This document shows, piece after piece, positions 24,776-33,377 of a DNA stretch of 40,420 nucleotides. This stretch comes from Bacillus sp. AFS059628. Its GTDB lineage: Bacteria > Bacillota > Bacilli > Bacillales > Bacillaceae_G. Position 1 is the first letter of the stretch. The number at the start of each line of letters is the position of its first letter. The position numbers were made by a program, and so were the translations under genes. The notes beneath the pieces are model-generated. The model made no database searches. It was not told the origin of the DNA and saw nothing but the letters and a program-made list of their open reading frames with translations. The stretch spans positions 1 to 40,420 of the forward strand of contig NZ_NVEC01000031.1 in NCBI RefSeq assembly GCF_002571225.1, in the 5' to 3' direction.

Positions 24776-26482
24776 CTATTTCTCTTCAATATACGCCCAT
24801 TTAAAGCTATATTCCGGACTAATATTATGTTTTACAATTCCCTTTACATTCGGTTTCATAACATATGATTTAGCACTTTGATATAAAGGTACGAGCGCTA
24901 CATCTTCTTCAAGTAACAATTTCTCTGCCTTCCCTAATTCTGTCCAACGTTTTTTTGCATCAGCCATCCATTCTGTCTTACTTTTCGTAATAGCGTCATC
25001 ATATTTTGAATTTGAGTAGCTCATCTGATTTTGAGAATTTGTCGTTTCAAACATATCAAGGTACGTCATTGGATCCGCATAATCTGGATTCCAGCCACCA
25101 TATGAAAAATCATAATCTTGGTCTGATTCTAATTTTAGTTTTTGTTTAAATGGTTGCAATTTAATATTTACTGTCACGCCTTTCAAATTCTTTTCAACTT
25201 GATCTTTTACATACTCCCCAACTTTTTTCGCATTACCAGTATCATAATTTAACAGTTCAATTGTTACTTGATCTTTTCCAAGTTCTTTTTTCGCTTCTTC
25301 CCAAGCTGCTGCTGCCTTTTTGGAGTCTTGTTTTAAACCATTCTTGAACGTTTCTGCGAAATCTTTACCGTCTGGTCCACTCGCTAAACCTTTTGGTACT
25401 AAGTAATCCACTGGTTTTGAACCATCATTTAAAATGACATTCGTTAAAGCTTTCTTATCAATTGATAATGCAATTGCTTCACGTAATTTTTTGCTCTTTA
25501 ACGGTGTATCTTGCCCGCCACGCTTTTGGTTTAAACGTAAGTAAAACGTACTTGTTTCCGAATAGGCTCCAAATTCCTCTTTATTATTTCTATACTTATC
25601 AACGAATTCACCTGATAATAGTGCGAAATCAATCGCTCCTGTATCATATAAATTTACTCTAGTAGCTGGTTCTTTAACTACACTATAGTTAATTTCTTCT
25701 AGTTTTACAGTCTTTTTGTCCCAATACTGCTCATTTTTCTTTAATTTCCATCCTTGCTCATGTTTCCAATCAGTAAGAACGAACGGTCCGTTATATACTG
25801 TTGTATCAGACTCTAAACCGAATTTATTCCCTTTTTCTTTTACGAACTTTTCATTTAATGGATAGTATGACGCAAATGCCATTAAGTTCAAGAAATATGG
25901 TACAGGCCTTTCTAGTTCTACTTCAAGTGTATAATCATCTACCGCTTTTACACCTAATGTAGAAACTTCTCCTTTTCCTTGATTAATCGCTTCTGCATTT
26001 TTAAGATAGTAAGCAATAAATGCATACTCAGCAGCTGTTTTTGGATCTACTAGACGTTGCCATGCAAATACAAAATCTTTCGCTGTTACAGGATCACCGT
26101 TTGACCATTTTGCATCTTTCCGCAGTTTAAATGTATATTTTTTACCATCCTCACTTTTTGTGCTAGATTCTGCTACAGCTGGGATTGGCTTATTATCTTT
26201 ATCAAGGCGATATAACCCTTCCATCGTATTCCCTAAAATTTGTGAGCCAAGTGTATCTGTATTTTTTGAAGTATCCATCGTCGGAATTTCATTCGTTTCT
26301 GTACGATTTAGCACTTGCTTTGCCGCATATTTAATATCAGATTTCTTCTCTTCTCCACCATTATTAGATGTCGTTGTCGTTTTCTTCTCCCCACCTGAAG
26401 ATCCAGAACACGCTGTTAACGCCATACTCATCGCTAAAACTGGTGCTACAACCGCCGTAAACTTTTTCATCTTTTTCTTCAT
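24776..26482 (-). CDS. oppA: OppA-type oligopeptide-binding lipoprotein (paralogue A)
   Basis: This 568-residue extracellular lipoprotein is the substrate receptor of an oligopeptide ABC importer. A signal peptide ends in the lipobox LTAC with lipidated Cys25, then a Ser/Thr/Lys/Gly linker and an SBP_bac_5 domain (YTFKLRKDAKWSNGDPVTAKDF, YNGPFVLTDWKHEQGWKL, LREAIALSIDKK). No OppBCDF genes lie nearby, so it must use a transporter encoded elsewhere. The ATG start has GGGGAGGG upstream. It is the last of three tandem paralogues, each transcribed from its own promoter. Confidence 0.93.
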   Translation of the reverse strand: MKKKMKKFTAVVAPVLAMSMALTACSGSSGGEKKTTTTSNNGGEEKKSDIKYAAKQVLNRTETNEIPTMDTSKNTDTLGSQILGNTMEGLYRLDKDNKPIPAVAESSTKSEDGKKYTFKLRKDAKWSNGDPVTAKDFVFAWQRLVDPKTAAEYAFIAYYLKNAEAINQGKGEVSTLGVKAVDDYTLEVELERPVPYFLNLMAFASYYPLNEKFVKEKGNKFGLESDTTVYNGPFVLTDWKHEQGWKLKKNEQYWDKKTVKLEEINYSVVKEPATRVNLYDTGAIDFALLSGEFVDKYRNNKEEFGAYSETSTFYLRLNQKRGGQDTPLKSKKLREAIALSIDKKALTNVILNDGSKPVDYLVPKGLASGPDGKDFAETFKNGLKQDSKKAAAAWEEAKKELGKDQVTIELLNYDTGNAKKVGEYVKDQVEKNLKGVTVNIKLQPFKQKLKLESDQDYDFSYGGWNPDYADPMTYLDMFETTNSQNQMSYSNSKYDDAITKSKTEWMADAKKRWTELGKAEKLLLEEDVALVPLYQSAKSYVMKPNVKGIVKHNISPEYSFKWAYIEEK

Positions 26483-26522
26483 TCTTGTACCCTCCCCAAT
26501 TTATATGTACGAAACTAACTTT

Positions 26523-26556
26523 GAGAGATTTCTAATTCAAATTATCAGAAGATTAT
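26523..26556 (-). promoter_or_regulatory. 5' leader hairpin of OppA paralogue A
   Basis: TTCTAAT (26530-26536) pairs with ATTATCAGAA-type sequence (26541-26550) just after the predicted start site. It is the weakest of the three equivalent leader hairpins (compare 28533-28569 and 30541-30594). Confidence 0.45.
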
Positions 26557-26567
26557 TACTAATTATT

Positions 26568-26595
26568 ATTCTACTAATTTTCCTTGGAATGTAAA
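26568..26595 (-). promoter_or_regulatory. promoter of OppA paralogue A
   Basis: On the minus strand TTTACA, a 16-base spacer and TAGAAT, identical in both boxes and spacer length to the promoters at 28580-28607 and 30604-30631. The 304-base gap holding it otherwise contains the ribosome site, the leader hairpin, AT-rich sequence and the terminator of paralogue B. Confidence 0.7.
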
Positions 26596-26736
26596 GTATT
26601 TTTAAAAATATTCGTAATAATTAATTTATTTAATTTAATAACAATCTATTACTACTATACGAATTCTCCCCCATCTACTATATGTAAGTACCACTTTTCT
26701 TATTCTTCTCTATCTATTTAAATTTAATTGGATAGC

Positions 26737-26786
26737 AAAAGAGCATTTTAAAAAATAAATAATATATTTTTCAAACGCTCTTTTTT
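26737..26786 (-). terminator. terminator of OppA paralogue B
   Basis: On the minus strand AAAAGAGCGTTT pairs with AAATGCTCTTTT, with an AT-rich extension of the stem. It lies directly after the stop of paralogue B. Confidence 0.75.
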
Positions 26787-28493
26787 CTATTTCCCTTCCG
26801 TTACATACGCCCACTTAAAGCTATATTCTGGACTAATATTGTGTTTCACAATTCCTTTAACAGTTGGTTTCATTACATACGCTCTTCCTGTTTGATATAA
26901 AGGAACTAGCCCAGCATCTTCTTCAAGGAATAGTTTTTCAGCTTTTCCTAACGTTTCCCAACGTTTCTTCGCATCACCCATTAATTCATTACCTGCTTTT
27001 TGTACCATTTCGTCGTATTTTGCATTTGAATAACTCATTTGGTTATATGGACTCTTCGATTCAAACATATCAATAAATGTCATTGGATCCGCATAGTCTG
27101 GACTCCAACCTGCATAAGAAATTTCATAATCTTGTGCAGTCTCTAATTTTAATTTTTGTTTGAACGGCTGAATTTTTGTATTAATTGTTACACCTTTTAA
27201 ATTTTTCTCAATTTGATCTTTAACATAATCAGCAATCTTTTTCGCAGTTCCATCATCATAGCTTAGTAATTCAATTGTAACTTGATCTTTTCCAAGTTCT
27301 TTTTTCGCTGCTTCCCAAGCTGCTGCACCTTTTTTCGGATCATATTTCAGACCATTTTTAAATGTATCTTGGTAATCTTTACCGTCTGGTCCTGTCGCAA
27401 GTCCTTTTGGTACTAATTGATCTGTTGCTTTTGAACCGTTATTTAAAATAACATTTGCTAAACCTTTTTTATCAACTGATAATGCGATTGCTTCACGTAG
27501 TTTTTTGCTCTTTAACGGTGTATCTTGTCCGTTACGCTTTTGATTTAAACGTAAGAAGAATGTACTTGCTTCTGAATACTCACCGTACTCATCTTTGTTC
27601 GATTTATATTTATCTACAAATTCTCCTGATAGCAGTGTGAAATCAATTGATCCTGTATCATATAAGTTTACTTTCGTCGCAACTTCTTTTACTACACTAT
27701 AGTTGATTTCTTCCAATTTCACAGTCTTCTTATCCCAATACTTATCATTTTTCTTTAGCTGCCATCCTTGTTCATGTTTCCATGAAGACATCACGAACGG
27801 TCCATTATACACCGTTGTATCTGCTTCTAAACCGTACTTATCGCCTTTTTCTTTTACGAATTTTTCATTTAACGGATAGTATGATGGGAATGCTAGTAAA
27901 TTCAAGAAATATGGTACTGGTTTTTCTAATTCGACTTCTAGTGTATAATCATCTACTGCTTTTGCCCCCAAATCTGTTAGAGGTTTTTCACCCTTATTAA
28001 TTGCTTCTGCGTTTTTAATATAGTAAGCAATAAATGCGTATTCTGACGCTGTGTTTTTATCAAGTAAGCGCTGCCATGCAAATACGAAATCTTTCGCTGT
28101 TACAGGATCACCATTCGACCATTTTGCATCTTTACGTAATTTAAATGTATATTTTTTGCCATCCTCGCTTTTCGTACTAGATTCTGCAGCAGCTGGGATT
28201 GGCTTATTATCTTTATCAAGACGATATAATCCTTCCATCGTGTTCCCTAAAATTTGTGACCCTAACGTATCAGTAGATTTAGAAGTATCCATCGTCGGAA
28301 TTTCTTGATTCTCTGTACGATTTAATACTTGTTTTGCTGCGTATTTAATTTCGGATTTGTTCTCTTCCCCACCACCATTAGACGTCGTAGTTGTTTTCTT
28401 CTCCCCACCAGATCCGGAACACGCTGTCAACGCCATACTCACCGCTAAAACTGGTGCTACAACCGCCGTGAACTTTTTCATCTTTTTCTTCAT
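26787..28493 (-). CDS. oppA: OppA-type oligopeptide-binding lipoprotein (paralogue B)
   Basis: This 568-residue protein is the second of three tandem paralogues, and the signal peptide and first part are nearly the same as paralogue A. It has lipobox Cys25, a linker of Gly/Thr/Lys, and the SBP_bac_5 domain. Differences cluster in the ligand-binding half: for example DYEISYAGWSPDYADPMTFI and SKSPYNQMS here against DYDFSYGGWNPDYADPMTYL and TTNSQNQMS in A. This suggests altered peptide preference. The ATG start has GGGGAGGG upstream. It has its own promoter and terminator. Confidence 0.93.
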   Translation of the reverse strand: MKKKMKKFTAVVAPVLAVSMALTACSGSGGEKKTTTTSNGGGEENKSEIKYAAKQVLNRTENQEIPTMDTSKSTDTLGSQILGNTMEGLYRLDKDNKPIPAAAESSTKSEDGKKYTFKLRKDAKWSNGDPVTAKDFVFAWQRLLDKNTASEYAFIAYYIKNAEAINKGEKPLTDLGAKAVDDYTLEVELEKPVPYFLNLLAFPSYYPLNEKFVKEKGDKYGLEADTTVYNGPFVMSSWKHEQGWQLKKNDKYWDKKTVKLEEINYSVVKEVATKVNLYDTGSIDFTLLSGEFVDKYKSNKDEYGEYSEASTFFLRLNQKRNGQDTPLKSKKLREAIALSVDKKGLANVILNNGSKATDQLVPKGLATGPDGKDYQDTFKNGLKYDPKKGAAAWEAAKKELGKDQVTIELLSYDDGTAKKIADYVKDQIEKNLKGVTINTKIQPFKQKLKLETAQDYEISYAGWSPDYADPMTFIDMFESKSPYNQMSYSNAKYDEMVQKAGNELMGDAKKRWETLGKAEKLFLEEDAGLVPLYQTGRAYVMKPTVKGIVKHNISPEYSFKWAYVTEGK

Positions 28494-28532
28494 TTTTGTA
28501 CCCTCCCCAATTATATGTACGAAACTAATTTT

Positions 28533-28569
28533 GAGAGATTTTCTAATAAATATTTATCAGAAAATTCTC
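28533..28569 (-). promoter_or_regulatory. 5' leader hairpin of OppA paralogue B
   Basis: On the minus strand ATTTTCTGATAAAT pairs with ATTTATTAGAAAAT (13 Watson-Crick pairs and one G-T) and is flanked by GAG/CTC. It sits at the predicted 5' end of the transcript. Confidence 0.6.
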
Positions 28570-28579
28570 ATTAATTAAT

Positions 28580-28607
28580 ATTCTACTAACTTTTCTATTT
28601 TTGTAAA
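28580..28607 (-). promoter_or_regulatory. promoter of OppA paralogue B
   Basis: On the minus strand TTTACA, 16 bases, TAGAAT. The rest of the 308-base gap is AT-rich, with the leader hairpin, ribosome site and the terminator of paralogue C. Confidence 0.7.
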
Positions 28608-28748
28608 GTTATTTTTTAAAATATTTAGAAAATTTATTTTACTTAACGATAGTAACATTCTATTTTCTATGACCATCCTACACGTATCCTCCATCTACTA
28701 CATTTCATTTCTTCTCTACTCTTTCATTTTCACTTTCAATTGCACAAT

Positions 28749-28793
28749 AAAAAAAGTACTTCAAGGCATGTAGTCTGCTTTGAAGTACTTTTT
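28749..28793 (-). terminator. terminator of OppA paralogue C
   Basis: AAAAAGTACTTCAA pairs with TTGAAGTACTTTTT, followed by a T-run on the minus strand. Confidence 0.9.
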
Positions 28794-28801
28794 CAACTCT
28801 A

Positions 28802-30505
28802 TTATTTTTCAGTAACATATGCCCACTTATAGCTGTATTCTGGGCTAATATTATGCTTAACAACACCTTTTACATGCGGTTTCATAACATAAGATCTAGC
28901 ACTTTGATATAAAGGTACAAGAGCTACATCTTCTTCAAGAAGTAATTTCTCTGCTTTTCCTAGTTCCTCCCAGCGTTTCTTCGCATCACTCATTAATTCC
29001 CCACCAGCTTTTTTAATTATTTCATCATATTTCTGATCAGAGAAACTCATTTGGTTATGAGAGTGCTTACTTTCAAACATATCTAAATATGTCATTGGAT
29101 CCGCATAATCTGGGCTCCATCCACCATATGAAATATCATAATCTTGATCTGATTCTAATTTAAGTTTTTGTTTAAACGGCTGCAGTTTAATATTTACTGT
29201 TACACCTTTTAAGTTTTTCTCAATTTGATCTTTTACATATTCCCCAACTTTTTTCGCATTACCAGTATCATAGTTTAAAAACTCAATTGTAACTTGATCT
29301 TTTCCAAGTTCTTTTTTCGCTTCTTCCCATGCAGCAGCTGCTTTTTTCGCATCTGGTTTAACACCGTTTTTAAACGTTTCTTGGAAGTCTTTCCCATCAG
29401 GTCCAGCTGCTAAGCCTTTCGGCACTAAATAATCTGCAGGTTTTGACCCATCATTTAAAATAACATTTGTTAAATTCTTTTTATCAATTGATAGCGCAAT
29501 TGCTTCACGTAATTTCTTGCTCTTTAATGGTGTATCTTGTTCACCACGTTTCTGGTTTAAACGTATAAAGAACGTACTTGGTTCGTTATACACCCCATAT
29601 TCCTCTTTATTATTTCTATATTTGTCAACAAATTCACCTGTTAATAAGGAGAAATCAATTTGACCACTATCATATAAATTCACATTAGTTGCTGGCTCTT
29701 TTACAACACTATAGTTAATTTCATCTAATTTTACAGTCTTTTTATCCCAATATTGATCATTCTTCTTCAGTTTCCAACCTTGCTCATGCTTCCAATCAGT
29801 AAGAACGAACGGTCCGTTATATACAGTTGTATCAGATTCTAAACCGTATTTATCCCCTTTTTCTTTTACGAATTTCTCATTTAATGGATAGTACGATGGG
29901 AATGCTACTAAGTTTAAGAAGTATGGTACTGCTTGTTCTAATTCAACTTCTAAAGTAAGGTCATCTACTGCTTTAACTCCAAGTTCTGTTACAGGTTTTT
30001 CACCTTTATTAACCGCTTCTGCATTTTTAATTGGGAATGCAATGAATGCATACTCAGCAGCTGTTTTTGGATCTAATAAACGTTGCCATGCAAATACGAA
30101 ATCTTTCGCTGTTACAGGATCACCATTTGACCATTTTGCATCTTTACGTAATTTAAATGTATATTTTTTACCATCCTCACTCTTCGTGCTTGATTCTGCC
30201 GCAGCTGGGATTGGTTTATTCTCTTTATCTAAACGGTATAAGCCTTCCATTGTGTTCCCTAAAATTTGAGAGCCCAAAGTATCTGTACTCTTCGACGTAT
30301 CCATTGTTGGAATTTCCTGATTTTCTGTTTTATTGAACACTTGTTTCGCTGCTAATTTTTCTTCTGATTTGCTATCTCCGCCAGAGCTAGAATTTGTGCT
30401 TGTCTTCTTATCTCCGCCTGATGTAGAACATGCTGTCAATGCCATACTCATTGCTAAAACTGGTGCTACAACTGCTGTTAGTTTTTTCATTTTTTTCTTT
30501 TTCAC
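28802..30505 (-). CDS. oppA: OppA-type oligopeptide-binding lipoprotein (paralogue C)
   Basis: This 567-residue protein is the first transcribed of the three paralogues. It starts with GTG (GGGAGGG 8 bases upstream), whereas A and B use ATG. The signal peptide has one extra Lys, so the lipidated residue is Cys26. The mature part has the same SBP_bac_5 layout, closer to A than to B in several segments (DYLVPKGLA, LNYDTGNAKKVGEYVKDQ). The 349-base gap upstream, before the symporter gene, contains its promoter and leader hairpin, a short inverted repeat ATACCT/AGGTAT near 30715, and otherwise AT-rich sequence with no convincing gene. Confidence 0.93.
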   Translation of the reverse strand: MKKKKMKKLTAVVAPVLAMSMALTACSTSGGDKKTSTNSSSGGDSKSEEKLAAKQVFNKTENQEIPTMDTSKSTDTLGSQILGNTMEGLYRLDKENKPIPAAAESSTKSEDGKKYTFKLRKDAKWSNGDPVTAKDFVFAWQRLLDPKTAAEYAFIAFPIKNAEAVNKGEKPVTELGVKAVDDLTLEVELEQAVPYFLNLVAFPSYYPLNEKFVKEKGDKYGLESDTTVYNGPFVLTDWKHEQGWKLKKNDQYWDKKTVKLDEINYSVVKEPATNVNLYDSGQIDFSLLTGEFVDKYRNNKEEYGVYNEPSTFFIRLNQKRGEQDTPLKSKKLREAIALSIDKKNLTNVILNDGSKPADYLVPKGLAAGPDGKDFQETFKNGVKPDAKKAAAAWEEAKKELGKDQVTIEFLNYDTGNAKKVGEYVKDQIEKNLKGVTVNIKLQPFKQKLKLESDQDYDISYGGWSPDYADPMTYLDMFESKHSHNQMSFSDQKYDEIIKKAGGELMSDAKKRWEELGKAEKLLLEEDVALVPLYQSARSYVMKPHVKGVVKHNISPEYSYKWAYVTEK

Positions 30506-30540
30506 TTTCTGTACCCTCCCTAATTCTAAACGCTCTCATT

Positions 30541-30594
30541 TAAGAATTTTCTGATAATTCTGTTTTTCTTTATATATTTATCAGAAGATTCTTA
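30541..30594 (-). promoter_or_regulatory. 5' leader hairpin of OppA paralogue C
   Basis: On the minus strand TAAGAAT-C-TTCTGATAA pairs with TTATCAGAA-A-ATTCTTA, giving 16 pairs with one C-A mismatch. Sequence differs from the copy at 28533-28569 but the structure and position are kept. Confidence 0.65.
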
Positions 30595-30603
30595 TTAACT
30601 ATT

Positions 30604-30631
30604 ATTCTACTAATTTTTTCGGTTTTGTAAA
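30604..30631 (-). promoter_or_regulatory. promoter of OppA paralogue C
   Basis: On the minus strand TTTACA, 16 bases, TAGAAT, as in the other two copies. Confidence 0.7.
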
Positions 30632-30829
30632 GTGTTATTATTGAAAATTTTTAAAAAATTATTTTTTTACAGTAATATTCATAAAAATCCTATAATCTTT
30701 CGAAATACTATACCTCATTGAATGTTAGGTATTGATTTAATAGTCTTTATATCCCCACCGCTATAAACCTCCTGTAAATTATTGTTAATAAATAATGTAT
30801 ATCGTAACAAACCTCTTTTCTACAAAAAT

Positions 30830-30856
30830 AAAAAAGTCAGCATTGCTGACTTTTTT
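30830..30856 (-). terminator. terminator of the symporter gene
   Basis: AAAAAGTCAGC pairs with GCTGACTTTTT around a 3-base loop. It is perfectly symmetric and overlaps the stop codon. Confidence 0.9.
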
Positions 30857-32117
30857 ATCCGACCATGTTCTCTTTTTTCATTTCCTCTATTACTCTCGTA
30901 TACTTCTCTTCATCAAATTCATTTTCACTTTTTGCAACAACTATAGTCGCAATACCGTTACCAATTAAATTGACGATAGCACCTGCCTCTGACATGAAAC
31001 GATCTACACCAAGTAATAGTGCTAACCCTTCTAATGGAATAACATTCATCGCAGATAACGTAGATGCTAATACAATAAACCCTCCACCTGTTACTGCGGC
31101 TGCACCTTTAGATGTAACTAATAAAATAGCTATTATCGTTAATTGTTGACCGAGTGAAAGATCGACGTGAAAGACTTGTGCTAAAAATATAGTAGCCATC
31201 GATAAATAAATCGTCGTTCCATCTAAATTAAAAGAGTATCCCGTCGGAATGACTAAACCTACTACTGGCTTCGAACATCCGAAGTCTTCCATCTTTGTCA
31301 TCATTCGCGGCAATACTGATTCTGATGATGATGTCCCGAGAACAATGAGTAATTCTTCTTTAATGTGAGCTAAATATTTCCACAAACTAAATTTGTACAG
31401 TTTACAAATAAAATTTAAAACAATAAAAACAAATAATGCCATTGTCGCATATACACAAATCATTAATTTACCAAGTGGTATGAGCGTGCTTAAACCATAC
31501 TTTCCAATTGTAAATGCCATCCCACCGAACGCTCCAACCGGTGCTAACTTCATAACAATAGATAAAATATTAAAAAATACTTTTGATAGTCTTTCAAAAA
31601 AATCGATAACTGGTTGTCCATTTTTCCCGAGCATCGTTAACCCTGCACCGAATAAAATGGAGAAAAACAGCACTTGTAAAATATCACCTTTTGCAAATGC
31701 TTCAAACATGTTAGACGGTACAATATGTAAAAAGAAATCCACCCACTTCATTTCTTGCCCGCTTTGTACATATTGCGAAACATCTCCGCCCTTTAGCTTT
31801 GAGGGATCTAATCCATCTCCAGGACGTACAACATTCGCTATGATGATACCAATAATTAAAGCCGCAGTTGTAACAATTTCAAAATATAATAGTGCCTTAC
31901 CACCAACACGACCTACCTTTTTCATACTTCCCATACTTGCAATACCAAGCACAATCGTTAAAAAGATTATCGGTGCAATGACCATTTTAATCATATTGAT
32001 AAACGTTTCACCAATTGGCTTCATCTGCTGTCCAACACTAGGCCAAATTGCCCCTACTGCAATACCACAAATAATGGCCACAATAACTTGGAATGTTAAA
32101 TTTTTTACAATTCTCAT
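30855..32117 (-). CDS. dicarboxylate/amino acid:cation symporter (DctP/GltP family)
   Basis: This 420-residue membrane transporter belongs to the DAACS family. It begins MRIVKNLTFQVIVAIICGIA. Diagnostic motifs are the serine-rich reentrant loop GTSSSESVLPRM and the substrate-site segment PTGYSFNLDGTTIYL, followed by TSKGAAAVTGGGFIVLA and VDRFMSEAGAIVNLIGNG. C4-dicarboxylates, or glutamate/aspartate, are likely substrates; motifs do not separate them. The start is ATG 32115-32117 with AGGGGAG 8 bases upstream; 15 further upstream codons lack a ribosome site. It is transcribed alone. Confidence 0.92.
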   Translation of the reverse strand: MRIVKNLTFQVIVAIICGIAVGAIWPSVGQQMKPIGETFINMIKMVIAPIIFLTIVLGIASMGSMKKVGRVGGKALLYFEIVTTAALIIGIIIANVVRPGDGLDPSKLKGGDVSQYVQSGQEMKWVDFFLHIVPSNMFEAFAKGDILQVLFFSILFGAGLTMLGKNGQPVIDFFERLSKVFFNILSIVMKLAPVGAFGGMAFTIGKYGLSTLIPLGKLMICVYATMALFVFIVLNFICKLYKFSLWKYLAHIKEELLIVLGTSSSESVLPRMMTKMEDFGCSKPVVGLVIPTGYSFNLDGTTIYLSMATIFLAQVFHVDLSLGQQLTIIAILLVTSKGAAAVTGGGFIVLASTLSAMNVIPLEGLALLLGVDRFMSEAGAIVNLIGNGIATIVVAKSENEFDEEKYTRVIEEMKKENMVG

Positions 32118-32299
32118 TTTTAATACTCCCCTGTTTCTTTCATTTCTCCCATACAATTTCAATAATTGCTAATGATGCATTCTATGTAATAGCCCCCCTG
32201 CTATTTAACTTAAACCACATTATTATGTTACACTATTATCCATAACTCCAAAAAAAGTATATAACATTTAAATTTAAATGACATACTATTAAACATAAT

Positions 32300-32322
32300 A
32301 AAAAGCAGACATTATGCCTGCG
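32300..32322 (-). terminator. terminator of the sigma/anti-sigma/LCP operon
   Basis: On the minus strand GCAGGCA pairs with TGTCTGC around TAA, followed by TTTTTATT. Confidence 0.8.
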
Positions 32323-33360
32323 TCAATTCTCCTCAATCTGCTTTTCACTTAATCCTAGATGCGTTCTAAGCGTATTACTCAAACTCTGTAGATCTTTTTT
32401 ATTAGGATTATAATAATATACACGTTGTCCATTTGGACCGTTAGGTAAATACAAATCATCACCAGCTAGTTGAATTTTTTCAACTGAACCGTTTAAACCG
32501 TACTTATAAAATGATAAAATATCATCCATTACTAAGTTTGTTTTAAAATCACCGTCAACCGCCTCAACTATTTTTTCTAGCTTCGTAATCGAGCCTACAC
32601 TTTTTAATTTGCTTAACATCGCTTCAATAACAAGTAGTTGGCGCTGACCTCTCATTGCATCACTATCAATATGACGCGTTCTTGCCAGTGCAAGCGCTTC
32701 TTCCCCTGTTAATTTTTGTAGCCCTTTTTTCAAATGAATCGCGTCAGGTTCATCTTTACTATTTTGCTCCGTAAATTCAACTGGGACATCTACTTCAATC
32801 CCATCTAATCCATCAACAATTTTAGTAAATGCATTAAAATTAAACTTCACAAAATAATCAACAGGTACTTGTAACAATTTTTCTACCGCTTCCACTGAAG
32901 CTTGCGGCCCTCCATCTTTACCATTTTTAACGAAACCACTTCCATATGCATGCGTTATTTTATCTTTTTTCTTTTCAACTGGAACATATGTATATGTATC
33001 ACGTGGTATGCTCGTTAATTTCACTGTCTTATCATTTTTATTAAAAGTAGCTAACAGTAGTGCATCTGTATGAAAAGCACCATTATACTCCTTTTGTCGT
33101 TCTTGATTTTCATCAATGCCCATAATTAAAAGTGAAACATTATTTGTAATCGGCTTTACAGCTTTCTCACGTAAATTTGATTTTTCACCACGCGCTAAAT
33201 TCAAACTAGATTTTTGTACGAGATTAGAGGTTTTCATATATATATAAGTACCATATCCAACTCCGCCAAATAGTAATACTACTAACAGTACACTTATTAT
33301 CATTGTCTTCTTATATTTTCTTTTATTTTTCTTTTCTCTTGAAGAAGAGGTATTCTCCAT
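32323..33360 (-). CDS. LytR-CpsA-Psr (LCP) family cell-wall ligase
   Basis: This 345-residue membrane-anchored protein has a basic N-terminus, one membrane helix (about residues 20-42) and an extracellular LCP domain. The conserved LCP arginines and aspartates show in LLIMGIDEN, FHTDALLLATFN, SIPRDTYTYVP and ALARTRHIDSDAMRGQRQ. LCP enzymes transfer teichoic acid or other polymers from polyprenyl-phosphate to peptidoglycan. The ATG start has GGAGGGAAC upstream. It is the third gene of an operon with an ECF sigma factor and its likely anti-sigma factor, suggesting wall-stress control. Confidence 0.92.
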   Translation of the reverse strand: MENTSSSREKKNKRKYKKTMIISVLLVVLLFGGVGYGTYIYMKTSNLVQKSSLNLARGEKSNLREKAVKPITNNVSLLIMGIDENQERQKEYNGAFHTDALLLATFNKNDKTVKLTSIPRDTYTYVPVEKKKDKITHAYGSGFVKNGKDGGPQASVEAVEKLLQVPVDYFVKFNFNAFTKIVDGLDGIEVDVPVEFTEQNSKDEPDAIHLKKGLQKLTGEEALALARTRHIDSDAMRGQRQLLVIEAMLSKLKSVGSITKLEKIVEAVDGDFKTNLVMDDILSFYKYGLNGSVEKIQLAGDDLYLPNGPNGQRVYYYNPNKKDLQSLSNTLRTHLGLSEKQIEEN

Positions 33361-33377
33361 ATCGTTCCCTCCGTTTT

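Noticed and set aside
30700-30800. Short gene or regulator site in the gap before the OppA paralogue C promoter
   Set aside because: An AGGAGG on the minus strand is followed only by frames of a few codons, and the ATACCT/AGGTAT repeat is too short and isolated.
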